From Oleiagrimonas citrea (GTDB lineage: Bacteria > Pseudomonadota > Gammaproteobacteria > Xanthomonadales > Rhodanobacteraceae): a DNA stretch of 64,000 bases. This document shows, in pieces, positions 57,135 through 64,000 of the stretch (position 1 is its first letter; every line of letters begins with the position of its first letter). The DNA lies in contig NZ_JAAZQD010000005.1 in NCBI RefSeq assembly GCF_012395255.1, forward strand, positions 202,835 through 266,834, in the 5' to 3' direction. A model generated the notes under the pieces. That model was given only the letters and a program-made list of their open reading frames with translations. It was not told the origin of the DNA and made no database searches. The translations under genes were made by a program, and so were the position numbers.

Positions 57135-57653
57135 TCAGCGGTTGCCCGGTTGCGTGGGCAGAGGCAGGGCGCTGAGCGCGCGCTGCACTTGCGGGTCGAT
57201 ACCACGCGTGGCGCTGCCGACGGTGCTCATCGGGTTGGTGCCGGGCGGTGCGTTGTTGTGCGACACCTGCGAAGAGCCGGTGCCGTTGCGCGTGGTGGTG
57301 CGGAGCAATTGCGTCACCCGAGTCCCGGTGACATGTCCGGCCGCGGCGGGGCTGGCACTGAGCGAGGCGATTTCCGCATCGCCGAGTTCGCCACCGGTGC
57401 CGAGCGCGCTCTCCAGTTCGCGATTGGGCTTCGGGTTGACGATCAGCGCAACGCCCGGCGGCTGGCTATGCGTGGCGTGGCGGGCCGGTACGTCGCGCAA
57501 CAGGACCATTTCGCCGTGTTTGGCCTTCACCGCCTTGTGGGCGTCTCCGGCCTGGCTGGGTGCGGCGAGGGCGACCAGCATGCACATCGCCAGCGACGCA
57601 CATGCGGCGCGTGCCGGGCGATGCGAGGCAGGGCGATGCGATTGAATGTCCAT
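57135..57653 (-). CDS. First gene of the Fap-like operon, FapA-like by position
   Basis: 172 aa with signal peptide (residues 1-35, ending APSQA). The mature protein is polar with no repeats of the amyloid type. Residues 88-98 read GELGDAEIASL, nearly the same as SEIGDEELAQM in the fifth gene product. The C-terminal part is Thr/Asn/Pro rich. In Pseudomonas the first gene encodes the chaperone FapA; homology to it cannot be shown here. GGAG lies 6 bp before ATG 57653, and a sigma-54 promoter lies just upstream. Confidence 0.7.
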   Translation of the reverse strand: MDIQSHRPASHRPARAACASLAMCMLVALAAPSQAGDAHKAVKAKHGEMVLLRDVPARHATHSQPPGVALIVNPKPNRELESALGTGGELGDAEIASLSASPAAAGHVTGTRVTQLLRTTTRNGTGSSQVSHNNAPPGTNPMSTVGSATRGIDPQVQRALSALPLPTQPGNR

Positions 57654-57687
57654 GTTGCGCTCCGTGCTTTTTGTCGGGCATGGAGTC

Positions 57688-57702
57688 GCAAGTTCGGTGC
57701 CA
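57688..57702 (-). promoter_or_regulatory. Sigma-54 (-24/-12) promoter of the Fap-like operon
   Basis: The minus strand reads TGGCAC-CGAAC-TTGC, with the invariant GG-N10-GC spacing (GG at 57701-57700, GC at 57689-57688). Transcription should start near 57676, giving a 5' leader of about 22 nt with the GGAG site. The neighbouring sigma-54 activator gene and upstream dyads support it. Confidence 0.88.
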
Positions 57703-57767
57703 TCCGACGCAAAGTGTTGAAGCGACATGTTTTTGATGGAAATCGCGTGTTGTCCTGCCGGTGAATG

Positions 57768-57785
57768 TGTTGCATCCGTGCAACA
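57768..57785. promoter_or_regulatory. Enhancer-like dyad, proximal
   Basis: TGTTGCA-TCCG-TGCAACA is a perfect 7-4-7 inverted repeat. Its centre lies about 88 bp upstream of the -12 element, a normal distance for a bacterial enhancer-binding protein site. Fis-type HTH dimers bind dyads of this size. Confidence 0.72.
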
Positions 57786-57850
57786 GGCGTGAAGGTCGCG
57801 CATCCTGCCGGAACGGCGTCAAAGACCGTCGCGGCGGGGAATGCAAGGGG

Positions 57851-57868
57851 TGTTACGCTGATGCAACA
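57851..57868. promoter_or_regulatory. Enhancer-like dyad, distal
   Basis: TGTTACG-CTGA-TGCAACA repeats the 7-4-7 layout of the proximal dyad with two mismatches in the left half. The centres are 83 bp apart, about eight helical turns, so both would face the same side of the DNA. Confidence 0.65.
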
Positions 57869-58033
57869 GTTGACGCAGAGGTGTCGGTCGGCCGGTTGGC
57901 CATGCGAATCTGCCGTGCGGCCGATCTGTGGTTGCAGATGGCCTAGTACGGGTGACGGGTGCGCGTACCGCCTGCCCGCTGTGGCGACTCACCACGAATG
58001 TTGAAATCGATCTTTCCTGAGAGGATGTACCCG

Positions 58034-58456
58034 ATGAAATTCCTGCACAGCATGGTGCGCGTGCGCGACCTGGACGCTTCGCTGCGATTCTTCTGCGAAG
58101 GATTGGGGTTGGTCGAATCGCGACGCAAGGACTACCCGCAGGGCAAGTTCACGCTGGTGTATCTGACGGCACCGGGCCAGTCCGATGTCGAGGTCGAGCT
58201 GACCCACAACTGGGATTCGGACGAGGATTACGGCTCCGCGCGCAACTTCGGCCACCTGGCCTTTGCCGTGGATGACATCTACGCGCTGTGCGCGCACCTG
58301 CGAGACATGGGCGTGACCATCAATCGCCCGCCGCGTGATGGCCACATGGCTTTCGTGCGCTCGCCGGATCTGATCTCCGTCGAACTGCTGCAGAAGGGCG
58401 AACCGCTGGCGCCGGTCGAGCCGTGGGCGTCGATGGAGAACACCGGAAGCTGGTGA
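58034..58456 (+). CDS. gloA: Lactoylglutathione lyase (glyoxalase I)
   Basis: 140 aa VOC-fold protein that isomerises the methylglyoxal-glutathione hemithioacetal. Metal ligands follow GloA: His5 (FLHSMVRVRD), Glu in VEVELTHNWD, His in FGHLAFAVDD, Glu in ISVELLQKG. The usual GloA start is at ATG 58034; earlier in-frame codons add unrelated residues. Size is normal (E. coli 135 aa). Confidence 0.92.
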   Translation: MKFLHSMVRVRDLDASLRFFCEGLGLVESRRKDYPQGKFTLVYLTAPGQSDVEVELTHNWDSDEDYGSARNFGHLAFAVDDIYALCAHLRDMGVTINRPPRDGHMAFVRSPDLISVELLQKGEPLAPVEPWASMENTGSW

Positions 58457-58539
58457 CCGATGCGCCGCTGAACTGCGGCGCACTGCATAATGGCTTTTCG
58501 CGGCGCCACAGTGCGCGCCGCACGCTACGGAACGTCCCC

Positions 58540-59790
58540 ATGCACGATGCCTCCGAAGGACACGCGCCTACCGCTGCTCTGACTGCCCTCGGGCAGCGCT
58601 ACTACCTGCCCGTCTACCGTCCGCGCGAGCTGGTGCTCGACCGCGGCGAGGGATCGCGCGTGTGGGACGTCGAGGGACGCGACTACATCGATTTCGGCGG
58701 CGGCATCGCGGTCAACGCGCTGGGCCATCGGCATCCGGCGCTGCTCGCAGCGCTGACCGAGCAGGCGCAGAAGCTCTGGCACGTCAGCAACGTGTTCTAC
58801 ACCGAGCCGCCGCTGCGGCTGGCTGAGGCGTTGGTCGAAGCGACGGACTTCGCCGAGCGCGTGTTCCTGTGCAATTCCGGCGCCGAGGCCAACGAGGCGG
58901 CGATCAAACTGGTGCGCAAGTGGGCCACGGCGCAGGGGCGCGCGCCGGAACGGCGCGTGATCCTCACGTTCGAGGGTTCCTTCCATGGCCGTACTCTGGC
59001 CACGGTCACCGCCACGGCACAGCCGAAATACCAGGCCGGCTACGAGCCGCTGCCGAGCGGATTCCGCTATCTCCCGTTCAACGATGCGGCAGCGGTGGAA
59101 GCGGCGATGCAGGCGGGCGACGTGGCCGCAATTCTGGTCGAGCCGGTGCAGGGCGAGGGCGGTGTGGTGCCGGCCGCGCCCGGATTTCTGAAGCGTCTGC
59201 GCGAACTCTGCGACGCGCACGACGCGCTGCTGGTGCTGGACGAGATCCAGTGCGGCATGAGCCGTACCGGCACGCTGTTCGCACACACGCAGGACGATGT
59301 GACGCCGGACATCGTCACGCTGGCCAAGGCGCTGGGCTGTGGCGTGCCGATCGGCGCGATGCTGGCCGGTGCGAAGGTCGCCGAGGTCATGGGCGTTGGC
59401 GCCCACGGCACCACGTTTGGCGGAAACCCGCTGGCGGCGGCCGTGGCGTGCGCAGCGCTGCGCGAATTGGACTCGGATACTTTGCGTGCCAACGTCGAGC
59501 GGCAGTCTGTCGTGCTGCGCGAGGCGCTGATGCAAAGGGGCGGGCAGCGCCTGTTCCGCGAAGTGCGCGGACGTGGTCTGATGCTGGGTGCAGCACTGAA
59601 GAAGGATTTTTCGGGGCGTGCGGGGGAGATCCTCGATCATGCCGCGCGGCATGGTCTGCTGATCCTGCAGGCCGGTCCCGATGTGGTGCGGCTGGTGCCG
59701 GCGCTCAACATCGACGACGCGGACGTGGCCGAAGGGCTGGAGCGTCTGTCCGCCGCGCTGGACGATTTTCTGGCAGCTTCCGGCGTCTGA
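58540..59790 (+). CDS. argD: Acetylornithine/succinyldiaminopimelate-type aminotransferase
   Basis: 416 aa class III PLP enzyme. The PLP-anchoring motifs are CNSGAEANEAAIKL, LVLDEIQCGMSRTG with Asp234, and LAKALGCGVPIGAM with Lys263. The sequence FGGGIAVNALGHRHP is typical of ArgD. It transaminates N-acetylornithine, with possible SDAP activity. No other arg gene lies nearby. The start ATG 58540 has a weak ribosome binding site. Confidence 0.92.
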   Translation: MHDASEGHAPTAALTALGQRYYLPVYRPRELVLDRGEGSRVWDVEGRDYIDFGGGIAVNALGHRHPALLAALTEQAQKLWHVSNVFYTEPPLRLAEALVEATDFAERVFLCNSGAEANEAAIKLVRKWATAQGRAPERRVILTFEGSFHGRTLATVTATAQPKYQAGYEPLPSGFRYLPFNDAAAVEAAMQAGDVAAILVEPVQGEGGVVPAAPGFLKRLRELCDAHDALLVLDEIQCGMSRTGTLFAHTQDDVTPDIVTLAKALGCGVPIGAMLAGAKVAEVMGVGAHGTTFGGNPLAAAVACAALRELDSDTLRANVERQSVVLREALMQRGGQRLFREVRGRGLMLGAALKKDFSGRAGEILDHAARHGLLILQAGPDVVRLVPALNIDDADVAEGLERLSAALDDFLAASGV

Positions 59791-59814
59791 CGTGCGAGCG
59801 GATGCCCGTTGCTG

Positions 59815-59835
59815 GCACGGATGCCGCATCCGTGC
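59815..59835. terminator. Hairpin between convergent argD and channel genes
   Basis: A perfect 9-bp stem (59815-59823 with 59827-59835) with a 3-nt loop lies 25 bp after argD and 4 bp from the end of the convergent gene. It has no T-tract, so termination is inferred from position. Confidence 0.4.
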
Positions 59836-59838
59836 GGG

Positions 59839-60720
59839 TCAGGCGGGTGGTGCGTCGTCGTCGTTGTCCTCAAGCATGGCACCGCAACCCCGGCAGTAGC
59901 GCGCATCGGTCTCGTGCCCGCTCAGGCCGCATTCCCCGCAGCGCCGCAACGTTTGTGCCGTGCGCAGGCCGGACGCCAGTTCGGCGGTGAAGATGCCGGT
60001 CGGCACCACGATGATGCTGTAGCCGATCAGGATGATGAACGAGGTCAGGAGCTGGCCCAGCGGCGTCGACGGCGTGATGTCGCCGAAGCCGACCGTGGTC
60101 ATGGTGATGACCGCCCAGTACATCGACTGCGGAATCGAGGTGAAGCCGTGGCGCGGTCCCTCGATGAGGTACATCAGCGCGCCGAAGATCAGCACCAGGG
60201 TCAGGAAGGTGCTGACGAACACCAGCACCTTGCGCCGGCTGCGAATCAGCGCCGTCCACAGCAGATCGGCCTCGCCCACGTAGCGGGTCAGCTTCAGCAC
60301 GCGGAAGATGCGCAGGATGCGCAACGCGCGGATCACCAGCAGGTACTGGCTGCCGGCCAATGCGAGGCTGATGTAGGTCGGCAGCACTGACAGCAAGTCG
60401 ACCACGCCGAAGAAGCTGCGCGCGTAGCGCCACGGCCGCCGGACGACCCACAGCCGCACTAGGTATTCGGCGGTGAAAGCCAGGGTGAAGGTCCACTCGG
60501 CCAGGTAGAAAGCGGTGCCGTAGCGCGCGTGCAGGCTCTGCACCGAGTCCAGCATCGTGATCAGGATGCTGGCCACGATGGCCGCGATCAGGATCACGTC
60601 GAACAGGCGGCCGGGGCGGTCCTGGTGTCCGAAGATCACCTGGAACCAGCGCTCGCGCCAGGCCGCGCCGCCCGCCGGAGCGTGCGGTTCGAAACGATGG
60701 CGCGAGGGCTGGGTGGTCAA
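59839..60720 (-). CDS. Voltage-gated potassium channel-like ion transporter with zinc-ribbon tail
   Basis: 293 aa, six membrane segments plus pore. S4 is RALRILRIFRVLKLTR with regularly spaced Arg; the selectivity filter is TTVGFGD (208-214), so K+ selectivity is expected. The C-terminus has two Cys pairs (Cys261, Cys264, Cys276, Cys279) in a CGECG-x(10)-CRGCG arrangement, a likely zinc ribbon. The start is probably TTG 60720 with GGAG 8 bp upstream inside the end of hemL; no good ATG exists before S1. Confidence 0.88.
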   Translation of the reverse strand: MTTQPSRHRFEPHAPAGGAAWRERWFQVIFGHQDRPGRLFDVILIAAIVASILITMLDSVQSLHARYGTAFYLAEWTFTLAFTAEYLVRLWVVRRPWRYARSFFGVVDLLSVLPTYISLALAGSQYLLVIRALRILRIFRVLKLTRYVGEADLLWTALIRSRRKVLVFVSTFLTLVLIFGALMYLIEGPRHGFTSIPQSMYWAVITMTTVGFGDITPSTPLGQLLTSFIILIGYSIIVVPTGIFTAELASGLRTAQTLRRCGECGLSGHETDARYCRGCGAMLEDNDDDAPPA

Positions 60721-60723
60721 GGT

Positions 60724-62013
60724 TCAGGCTCCGGCGGCCAGTTCCGCCATGGCTTCATCGGCGGCGGCGAGCGTCTGCTCGATGTCGGCGTGGCTGTGCG
60801 CCGAGGACATGAAGCCGGCCTCGAATGCACTGGGCGCCAGATACACGCCACGCTCGAGCATGCCGTGGAAGAAGCGCTTGAACGCCTCGATATCGCAGGC
60901 GGTGACCTGTTCGAATCGTGTCACTGGGCCGGGGCCGAAGAACAGGCCGAACATGCCGCCCACGAGGTGCGTGCTGAAGGAGATACCGTGCTTGTCGGCC
61001 AGTTGCTGCATGCCGTTCACGAGCATGGCGCCCCTGTCTTCCAGCGCGCGATGGAAGTCTGGTTCGCGGACTAGCTCCAGCATCGCCAAACCGGCGGCCA
61101 TCGCCACCGGATTGCCGCTCAGCGTGCCGGCCTGGTAGATCGGTCCGGTCGGCGCGATCTGCTGCATCAGTTCGCGCTTGCCACCGTAGGCACCGACCGG
61201 CATGCCGCCGCCGATGACCTTGCCGAAAGTGCTCAGATCCGGTGTCACGCCGTAGCGCGCCTGAGCACCGCCTGCGGCGACGCGGAAGCCGGTCATCACC
61301 TCGTCGAAGATCAGCACCGCGCCGTGCTGCGTGCACAGTTCGCGCAGACCTTCGAGGTAGCCGGTTTCGGGTGGCACGCAGTTCATGTTGCCGGCGACCG
61401 GCTCGATGATGAGTCCGGCGATCTCGGCGCCGTGTTCGGCGAACAGCGCTTTCGCGGCGTCGAGATCGTTGTAGGGCAGGGTCAGGGTCAGATCGGCGCT
61501 GGCCTTGGGCACGCCTGGCGAGGTCGGCACGCCGAAGGTCAGCGCGCCGGAACCGGCCTTGACCAGGAAGCTGTCGCCGTGGCCGTGGTAGCAGCCCTCG
61601 AATTTCACGATCTTGCCGCGTCCGGTCGCGCCGCGCGCCAGGCGGATCGCCGACATGGTGGCCTCGGTGCCCGAATTGACCATGCGCAGCATCTCCATCG
61701 ATGGCACCATCGCGCGGATGGTCTCGGCCATGGTCACTTCCGCCGCGCACGGCGTGCCGAACGAAAGACCGTCGCGCACGGCCCGTTCCACAGCCTCGCG
61801 TACATTCGGGTGGTTGTGCCCGGCGATCATCGGTCCCCAGGAACCGACGTAGTCGATATAGCGCTTGCCTTCGACATCCCACAGATAGGCCCCTTCGGCG
61901 CGCTGCGTGAAGAACGGCTCGCCGCCGACGGAGTTGAAGGCACGGACGGGCGAGTTCACGCCGCCGGGCATGAGCGGTTGCGCGCGCTGGAACAGTTCGT
62001 GGTTGCTGGTCAT
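60724..62013 (-). CDS. hemL: Glutamate-1-semialdehyde 2,1-aminomutase
   Basis: 429 aa; forms 5-aminolevulinate in the C5 heme pathway. PLP lysine is Lys265 in [18 protein letters not shown]. The N-terminus [19 protein letters not shown] and [16 protein letters not shown] are typical. ATG 62013 overlaps the thiE stop by 4 bp (ATGA). Confidence 0.97.
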   Translation of the reverse strand: MTSNHELFQRAQPLMPGGVNSPVRAFNSVGGEPFFTQRAEGAYLWDVEGKRYIDYVGSWGPMIAGHNHPNVREAVERAVRDGLSFGTPCAAEVTMAETIRAMVPSMEMLRMVNSGTEATMSAIRLARGATGRGKIVKFEGCYHGHGDSFLVKAGSGALTFGVPTSPGVPKASADLTLTLPYNDLDAAKALFAEHGAEIAGLIIEPVAGNMNCVPPETGYLEGLRELCTQHGAVLIFDEVMTGFRVAAGGAQARYGVTPDLSTFGKVIGGGMPVGAYGGKRELMQQIAPTGPIYQAGTLSGNPVAMAAGLAMLELVREPDFHRALEDRGAMLVNGMQQLADKHGISFSTHLVGGMFGLFFGPGPVTRFEQVTACDIEAFKRFFHGMLERGVYLAPSAFEAGFMSSAHSHADIEQTLAAADEAMAELAAGA

Positions 62014-62651
62014 GAAGAAACGGCTCGTGTTGCGTCGAACAGGGTATGGAAACGCCGGGCTGCAGCGCGCGGGTCGGTGGATCCGAACACGCCGGAGATC
62101 GACGCCAGGAAGTCCGCGCCCGCGGCGAGCAGTGCAGCGCCATTGTCCGGGGTGATGCCGCCGATTGCCACCACGGCCGGCCCCAGTGAGGCCGCTTCGC
62201 GCAGCAGTTCGGGCGACACTTGCCGCGCGTGCGGCTTGCTCGGGGATGGATGGAAGGCGCCGAACGACAGATAGTCGACATCCTTGGCTGCCATCGCTCG
62301 AGCGCGCTCGAGATCGCCATAGCACGACACGCCGATGATGGCGTCGGGACCGAGTGATGCGCGCACGGCGACCGGATCGTCGTCCATCGATCCGAGGTGC
62401 ACTCCGGCCGCGCCGCTGGCGCGCATCAGATCGAGGTCGTGATCGATGATGACCGGGACGTTGAATGGCTGCGTCGCGGCCACCAGCGCACGGGCGATGT
62501 CCAGACGATGTGTGCTGTCCGAATGGAGATCGCGGTACTGCAGCATGCATGCGCCGCCATGCATGGCCTCGATCGCGCGATCGACGATACCTTCGCACGG
62601 GCCGTTTGCGATGGCGTACAGACCGCCGGAGGGCAGGCGCGCAGCATTCAT
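62010..62651 (-). CDS. thiE: Thiamine-phosphate synthase
   Basis: 213 aa TIM-barrel. Conserved blocks include CMLQYRDL (usually QLREK or QYRNK), [47 protein letters not shown] and [10 protein letters not shown]. It joins HMP-PP and thiazole phosphate. It is coupled to hemL, an arrangement also seen in pseudomonads and xanthomonads. No TPP riboswitch is evident in the short leader. Confidence 0.93.
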   Translation of the reverse strand: MNAARLPSGGLYAIANGPCEGIVDRAIEAMHGGACMLQYRDLHSDSTHRLDIARALVAATQPFNVPVIIDHDLDLMRASGAAGVHLGSMDDDPVAVRASLGPDAIIGVSCYGDLERARAMAAKDVDYLSFGAFHPSPSKPHARQVSPELLREAASLGPAVVAIGGITPDNGAALLAAGADFLASISGVFGSTDPRAAARRFHTLFDATRAVSS

Positions 62652-62744
62652 GCGGCATGCCTCGCGGAGGTTGGCTGTACCTCGGGCGCGCGAAGCTGCG
62701 ACAATAGATCTTTCTTTTTTCCTATCACGGGTGTGGTTCCTTCG

Positions 62745-62942
62745 ATGAGTGTCACCGGTTCCGAGGCAGTGGCTGCCCGCAAGTGGATGTGTGTAGTGTG
62801 CGGTTTCATCTATGACGAGGCCGAAGGTCTGCCCGAAGAGGGCATCGAGCCGGGCACGCGCTGGGAAGACATTCCCGATACCTGGACTTGCCCCGATTGT
62901 GGCGTGACCAAGGAAGACTTCGAGATGATCGAGATCGACTGA
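62745..62942 (+). CDS. Rubredoxin
   Basis: 65 aa. Iron ligands are in CVVCGFIY and [15 protein letters not shown], the two CxxCG knuckles. It carries single electrons, for example to alkane hydroxylases or in oxidative defence. It is divergent from thiE with a 93-bp gap, a location common in Pseudomonas and Xanthomonas. Confidence 0.96.
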   Translation: MSVTGSEAVAARKWMCVVCGFIYDEAEGLPEEGIEPGTRWEDIPDTWTCPDCGVTKEDFEMIEID

Positions 62943-63057
62943 TCCGTCATCCCGTGCGCCGATTCGGTCAGATCATTGCCCGAATCGGTCACTCCGGCGG
63001 CCGTGCGCCGCGGTTTCATGGCACTGCAGTTCCGACGCACGCTTCACGGAGGCAGCC

Positions 63058-63237
63058 ATGAAACAGTTCATTCCTTTCGACGACGCCTGGCTCGATCATC
63101 CCGAGATGATGCCCGGGCCGCTGGTTCCCTATCAGGTGGGTCTGCCGTGCCGTCATGTCGATGAGGAGCGCGATCAGCGCACCGGTCCGATCGGACCTTC
63201 CAGCGAAAACGCGTCGCCAGTCTGGATGTCCAGCTGA
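63058..63237 (+). CDS. Small hypothetical protein
   Basis: 59 codons with a very good GGAGGCAGCC ribosome binding site 5 bp before ATG 63058. The first 45 residues have normal composition (MKQFIPFDDAWLDHPEMMPG, then PLVPYQVGLPCRHVDEE) and strong GC3 bias. The last 22 codons overlap the DUF192 gene antisense (63174-63237), where the coding pattern weakens. No family recognised with certainty. Confidence 0.5.
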   Translation: MKQFIPFDDAWLDHPEMMPGPLVPYQVGLPCRHVDEERDQRTGPIGPSSENASPVWMSS

Positions 63238-63632
63238 GCGGCCGTCCCGGCGGCAAGTTCGAGCACATACATCGCCGGCTTGCCGCTGGGATACAGCGCG
63301 CACGGGTCCGCTTTGCAGGGCGGCACGTTCAGTTGCATGGAGACCAGCTTGCGGTCCTTGTCGAAGAACAGCATGTCCAGCGGGATGAGCGTGTTCTTCA
63401 TCCAGAAGGTCTGCACTGCGTTGTACGGAAACACGAAGAGCATGCCGTGATCGGCCGCCATGTGCGTACGATGCATCAGGCCGAGGTCGCGCTGTGCATT
63501 GTTGGTCGCCAGTTCGACGTGGAACGTATGGTCGTGCAGCGTCAATACATGCGTTGCCGACGGAGGCGGTGCCGCGGCGCAGGCCCCGGCGAGAAGCGTC
63601 AGTACCAAGAGAAGCAGATAGCGTCGAATCAT
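63174..63632 (-). CDS. DUF192 family lipoprotein
   Basis: 152 aa. The N-terminus has a lipoprotein signal with lipobox LAGAC (Cys18), so it is probably membrane-anchored on the periplasmic side. The DUF192 domain is clear: RDLGLMHRTHMAADHGMLFVF, then QTFWMKNTLIPLDMLFFD, ending GDAFSLEGPIG. Function unknown. Divergent from the rRNA operon promoter. Confidence 0.9.
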   Translation of the reverse strand: MIRRYLLLLVLTLLAGACAAAPPPSATHVLTLHDHTFHVELATNNAQRDLGLMHRTHMAADHGMLFVFPYNAVQTFWMKNTLIPLDMLFFDKDRKLVSMQLNVPPCKADPCALYPSGKPAMYVLELAAGTAAQLDIQTGDAFSLEGPIGPVR

Positions 63633-63815
63633 GTCGGGGCTCTTCAGCGTTTGATTTCAGGGCGGTTTCCGAGTGTAGCGCGCCCGCTTCGCAAAAAAGT
63701 TTCACATACCCCCTTCCCAGCTTCTGCCTGAGGGCGTATCATTCGCCGCCCGCACATCGCAGCGGCCGCTCGGAAGGGCGATCACCGCGACCGAAAATTT
63801 CCTTGAAAAAGGGTG

Positions 63816-63843
63816 TTGACGGAAACGGAAAGCGATGTAGAAT
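63816..63843 (+). promoter_or_regulatory. rRNA operon P1-type promoter
   Basis: TTGACG (63816-63821) and TAGAAT (63838-63843) are separated by 16 bp, the short spacing of rrn promoters. An A/T-rich UP-like stretch (63794-63810) lies directly upstream of the -35. A GC-rich stretch follows the -10, consistent with a stringent discriminator. Confidence 0.85.
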
Positions 63844-63849
63844 GTGCGG

Positions 63850-64000
63850 CTCCCTCGGACGAAACGTCCTAACAAGGGGCGCGAAGGAAACTTCGCAAGC
63901 GATTGATCTTTGACAGTGTGCGCAGGTGACTTGTGTGGGCGCCTTGCGGAGTTGGAGAAGTCCAACCAATGCAAGCGTCCAAACCTTTAACCTTTGTAAT
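63850..64000 (+). ncRNA. Pre-rRNA leader with hairpins and boxA (16S gene begins beyond the window)
   Basis: GGACG-AAA-CGTCC (63857-63869) and GCGAAG-GAAA-CTTCGC (63881-63896) form two small hairpins. Then TGATCTTTGACA (63904-63915) matches boxA (TGCTCTTTAACA in E. coli) needed for Nus-dependent antitermination. The following sequence to 64000 is leader; no mature 16S 5' end (AGAGTTTGATC) is reached. Together they identify an rrn operon entering from the left. Confidence 0.85.

Larger units (their letters stand above)
57654..58033. other. 380-bp regulatory intergenic region
   Basis: The divergent region between the Fap-like operon (-) and glyoxalase I (+) holds the sigma-54 promoter (57688-57702) and both dyads (57768-57785, 57851-57868). 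From 57870 to 58033 I see no convincing gene or clear sigma-70 promoter; a GAGAGG ribosome binding site for the glyoxalase gene lies near 58019. Confidence 0.7.

Noticed and set aside
62652..62744. TPP riboswitch upstream of thiE
   Set aside because: The divergent spacer is only 93 bp and shows no CTGAGA/ACCTGA-type thi-box sequence in the thiE orientation.
63850..64000. Start of the mature 16S rRNA inside the window
   Set aside because: The conserved 16S 5' sequence AGAGTTTGATC is not reached before position 64000.

Overview
The window is about 64 kb of dense, GC-rich gammaproteobacterial chromosome. Codon third positions are strongly G/C. The gene content (aa3 oxidase cluster with a DUF2909-type protein, PPi-dependent phosphofructokinase beside adk and mpl, Mpl, KdtA/WaaA, LemA, H+-pyrophosphatase) points to Xanthomonadales (Lysobacterales), possibly a Rhodanobacteraceae-like lineage. 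I see no prophage, insertion sequence, transposase, CRISPR array or tRNA gene. Most of the window is housekeeping with a few accessory islands.

Layout. 1-6692: end of cytochrome c oxidase subunit II, then subunits I and III, SURF1, a CxxxC membrane protein, heme A synthase and heme O synthase; no Cox11/CtaG gene is present at its usual place. 6719-14990: an OmpR-type response regulator and its histidine kinase, then a heavy-metal RND tripartite efflux operon (adaptor, pump, DUF3240, outer membrane channel) and a secreted EF-hand protein. 14991-26533: HI0933-type flavoprotein, EF-hand protein and folE (one coupled operon), rmuC, an AIF-like oxidoreductase, an SBF-type transporter, DedA, dnaG, an ELM1-like protein, YceI and a Yip1-family protein. 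26758-32649: an LPS core and lipid A block (GT4, O-antigen ligase, GT2, lauroyl-type acyltransferase, Kdo transferase WaaA). 32722-36117: TolC, Pcm-like methyltransferase and a divergent TetR regulator with palindromic operators between them, then a GFA-family protein. 36146-44600: soluble pyrophosphatase, 2OG-Fe(II) oxygenase, S9A prolyl oligopeptidase, DUF2207, LemA and membrane H+-pyrophosphatase. 44785-49850: two paralogous six-cysteine secreted peptides and a membrane-anchored CPHC oxidoreductase, then pfp, adk, mpl and a LON-domain protein. 49903-57653: an SDR, a sigma-54 enhancer-binding regulator, and a six-gene operon on the minus strand that matches fapABCDEF (functional amyloid) in order and in domain content. 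58034-63632: glyoxalase I, argD-type aminotransferase, Kv-type channel, hemL, thiE, rubredoxin, a small protein and a DUF192 lipoprotein. 63633-64000: promoter, hairpins and boxA of an rRNA operon whose 16S gene must start just past the window edge.

The most interesting system is the Fap-like amyloid operon. Its two subunit genes each carry three repeats of a GN-x(4)-N-x(3)-G-x(2)-N-x(3)-N type. It also has a C39 peptidase (FapD) and a coiled-coil plus beta-barrel exporter (FapF). A textbook -24/-12 sigma-54 promoter lies 35 bp before the first start codon. Two 7-4-7 dyads sit about 88 and 171 bp upstream of that promoter, 83 bp (eight helical turns) apart. The convergent neighbouring gene encodes a VpsR-like sigma-54 activator with an intact GAFTGA loop. 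Two tandem hairpins separate the subunit genes from the processing and export genes. A short acidic motif, [GS]E[LI]GD[AE]E[IL]A, is shared by the first and fifth gene products and has a weaker echo at the end of FapD. A second candidate system is the pair of cysteine-rich secreted peptides followed by a periplasm-facing CPHC oxidoreductase.
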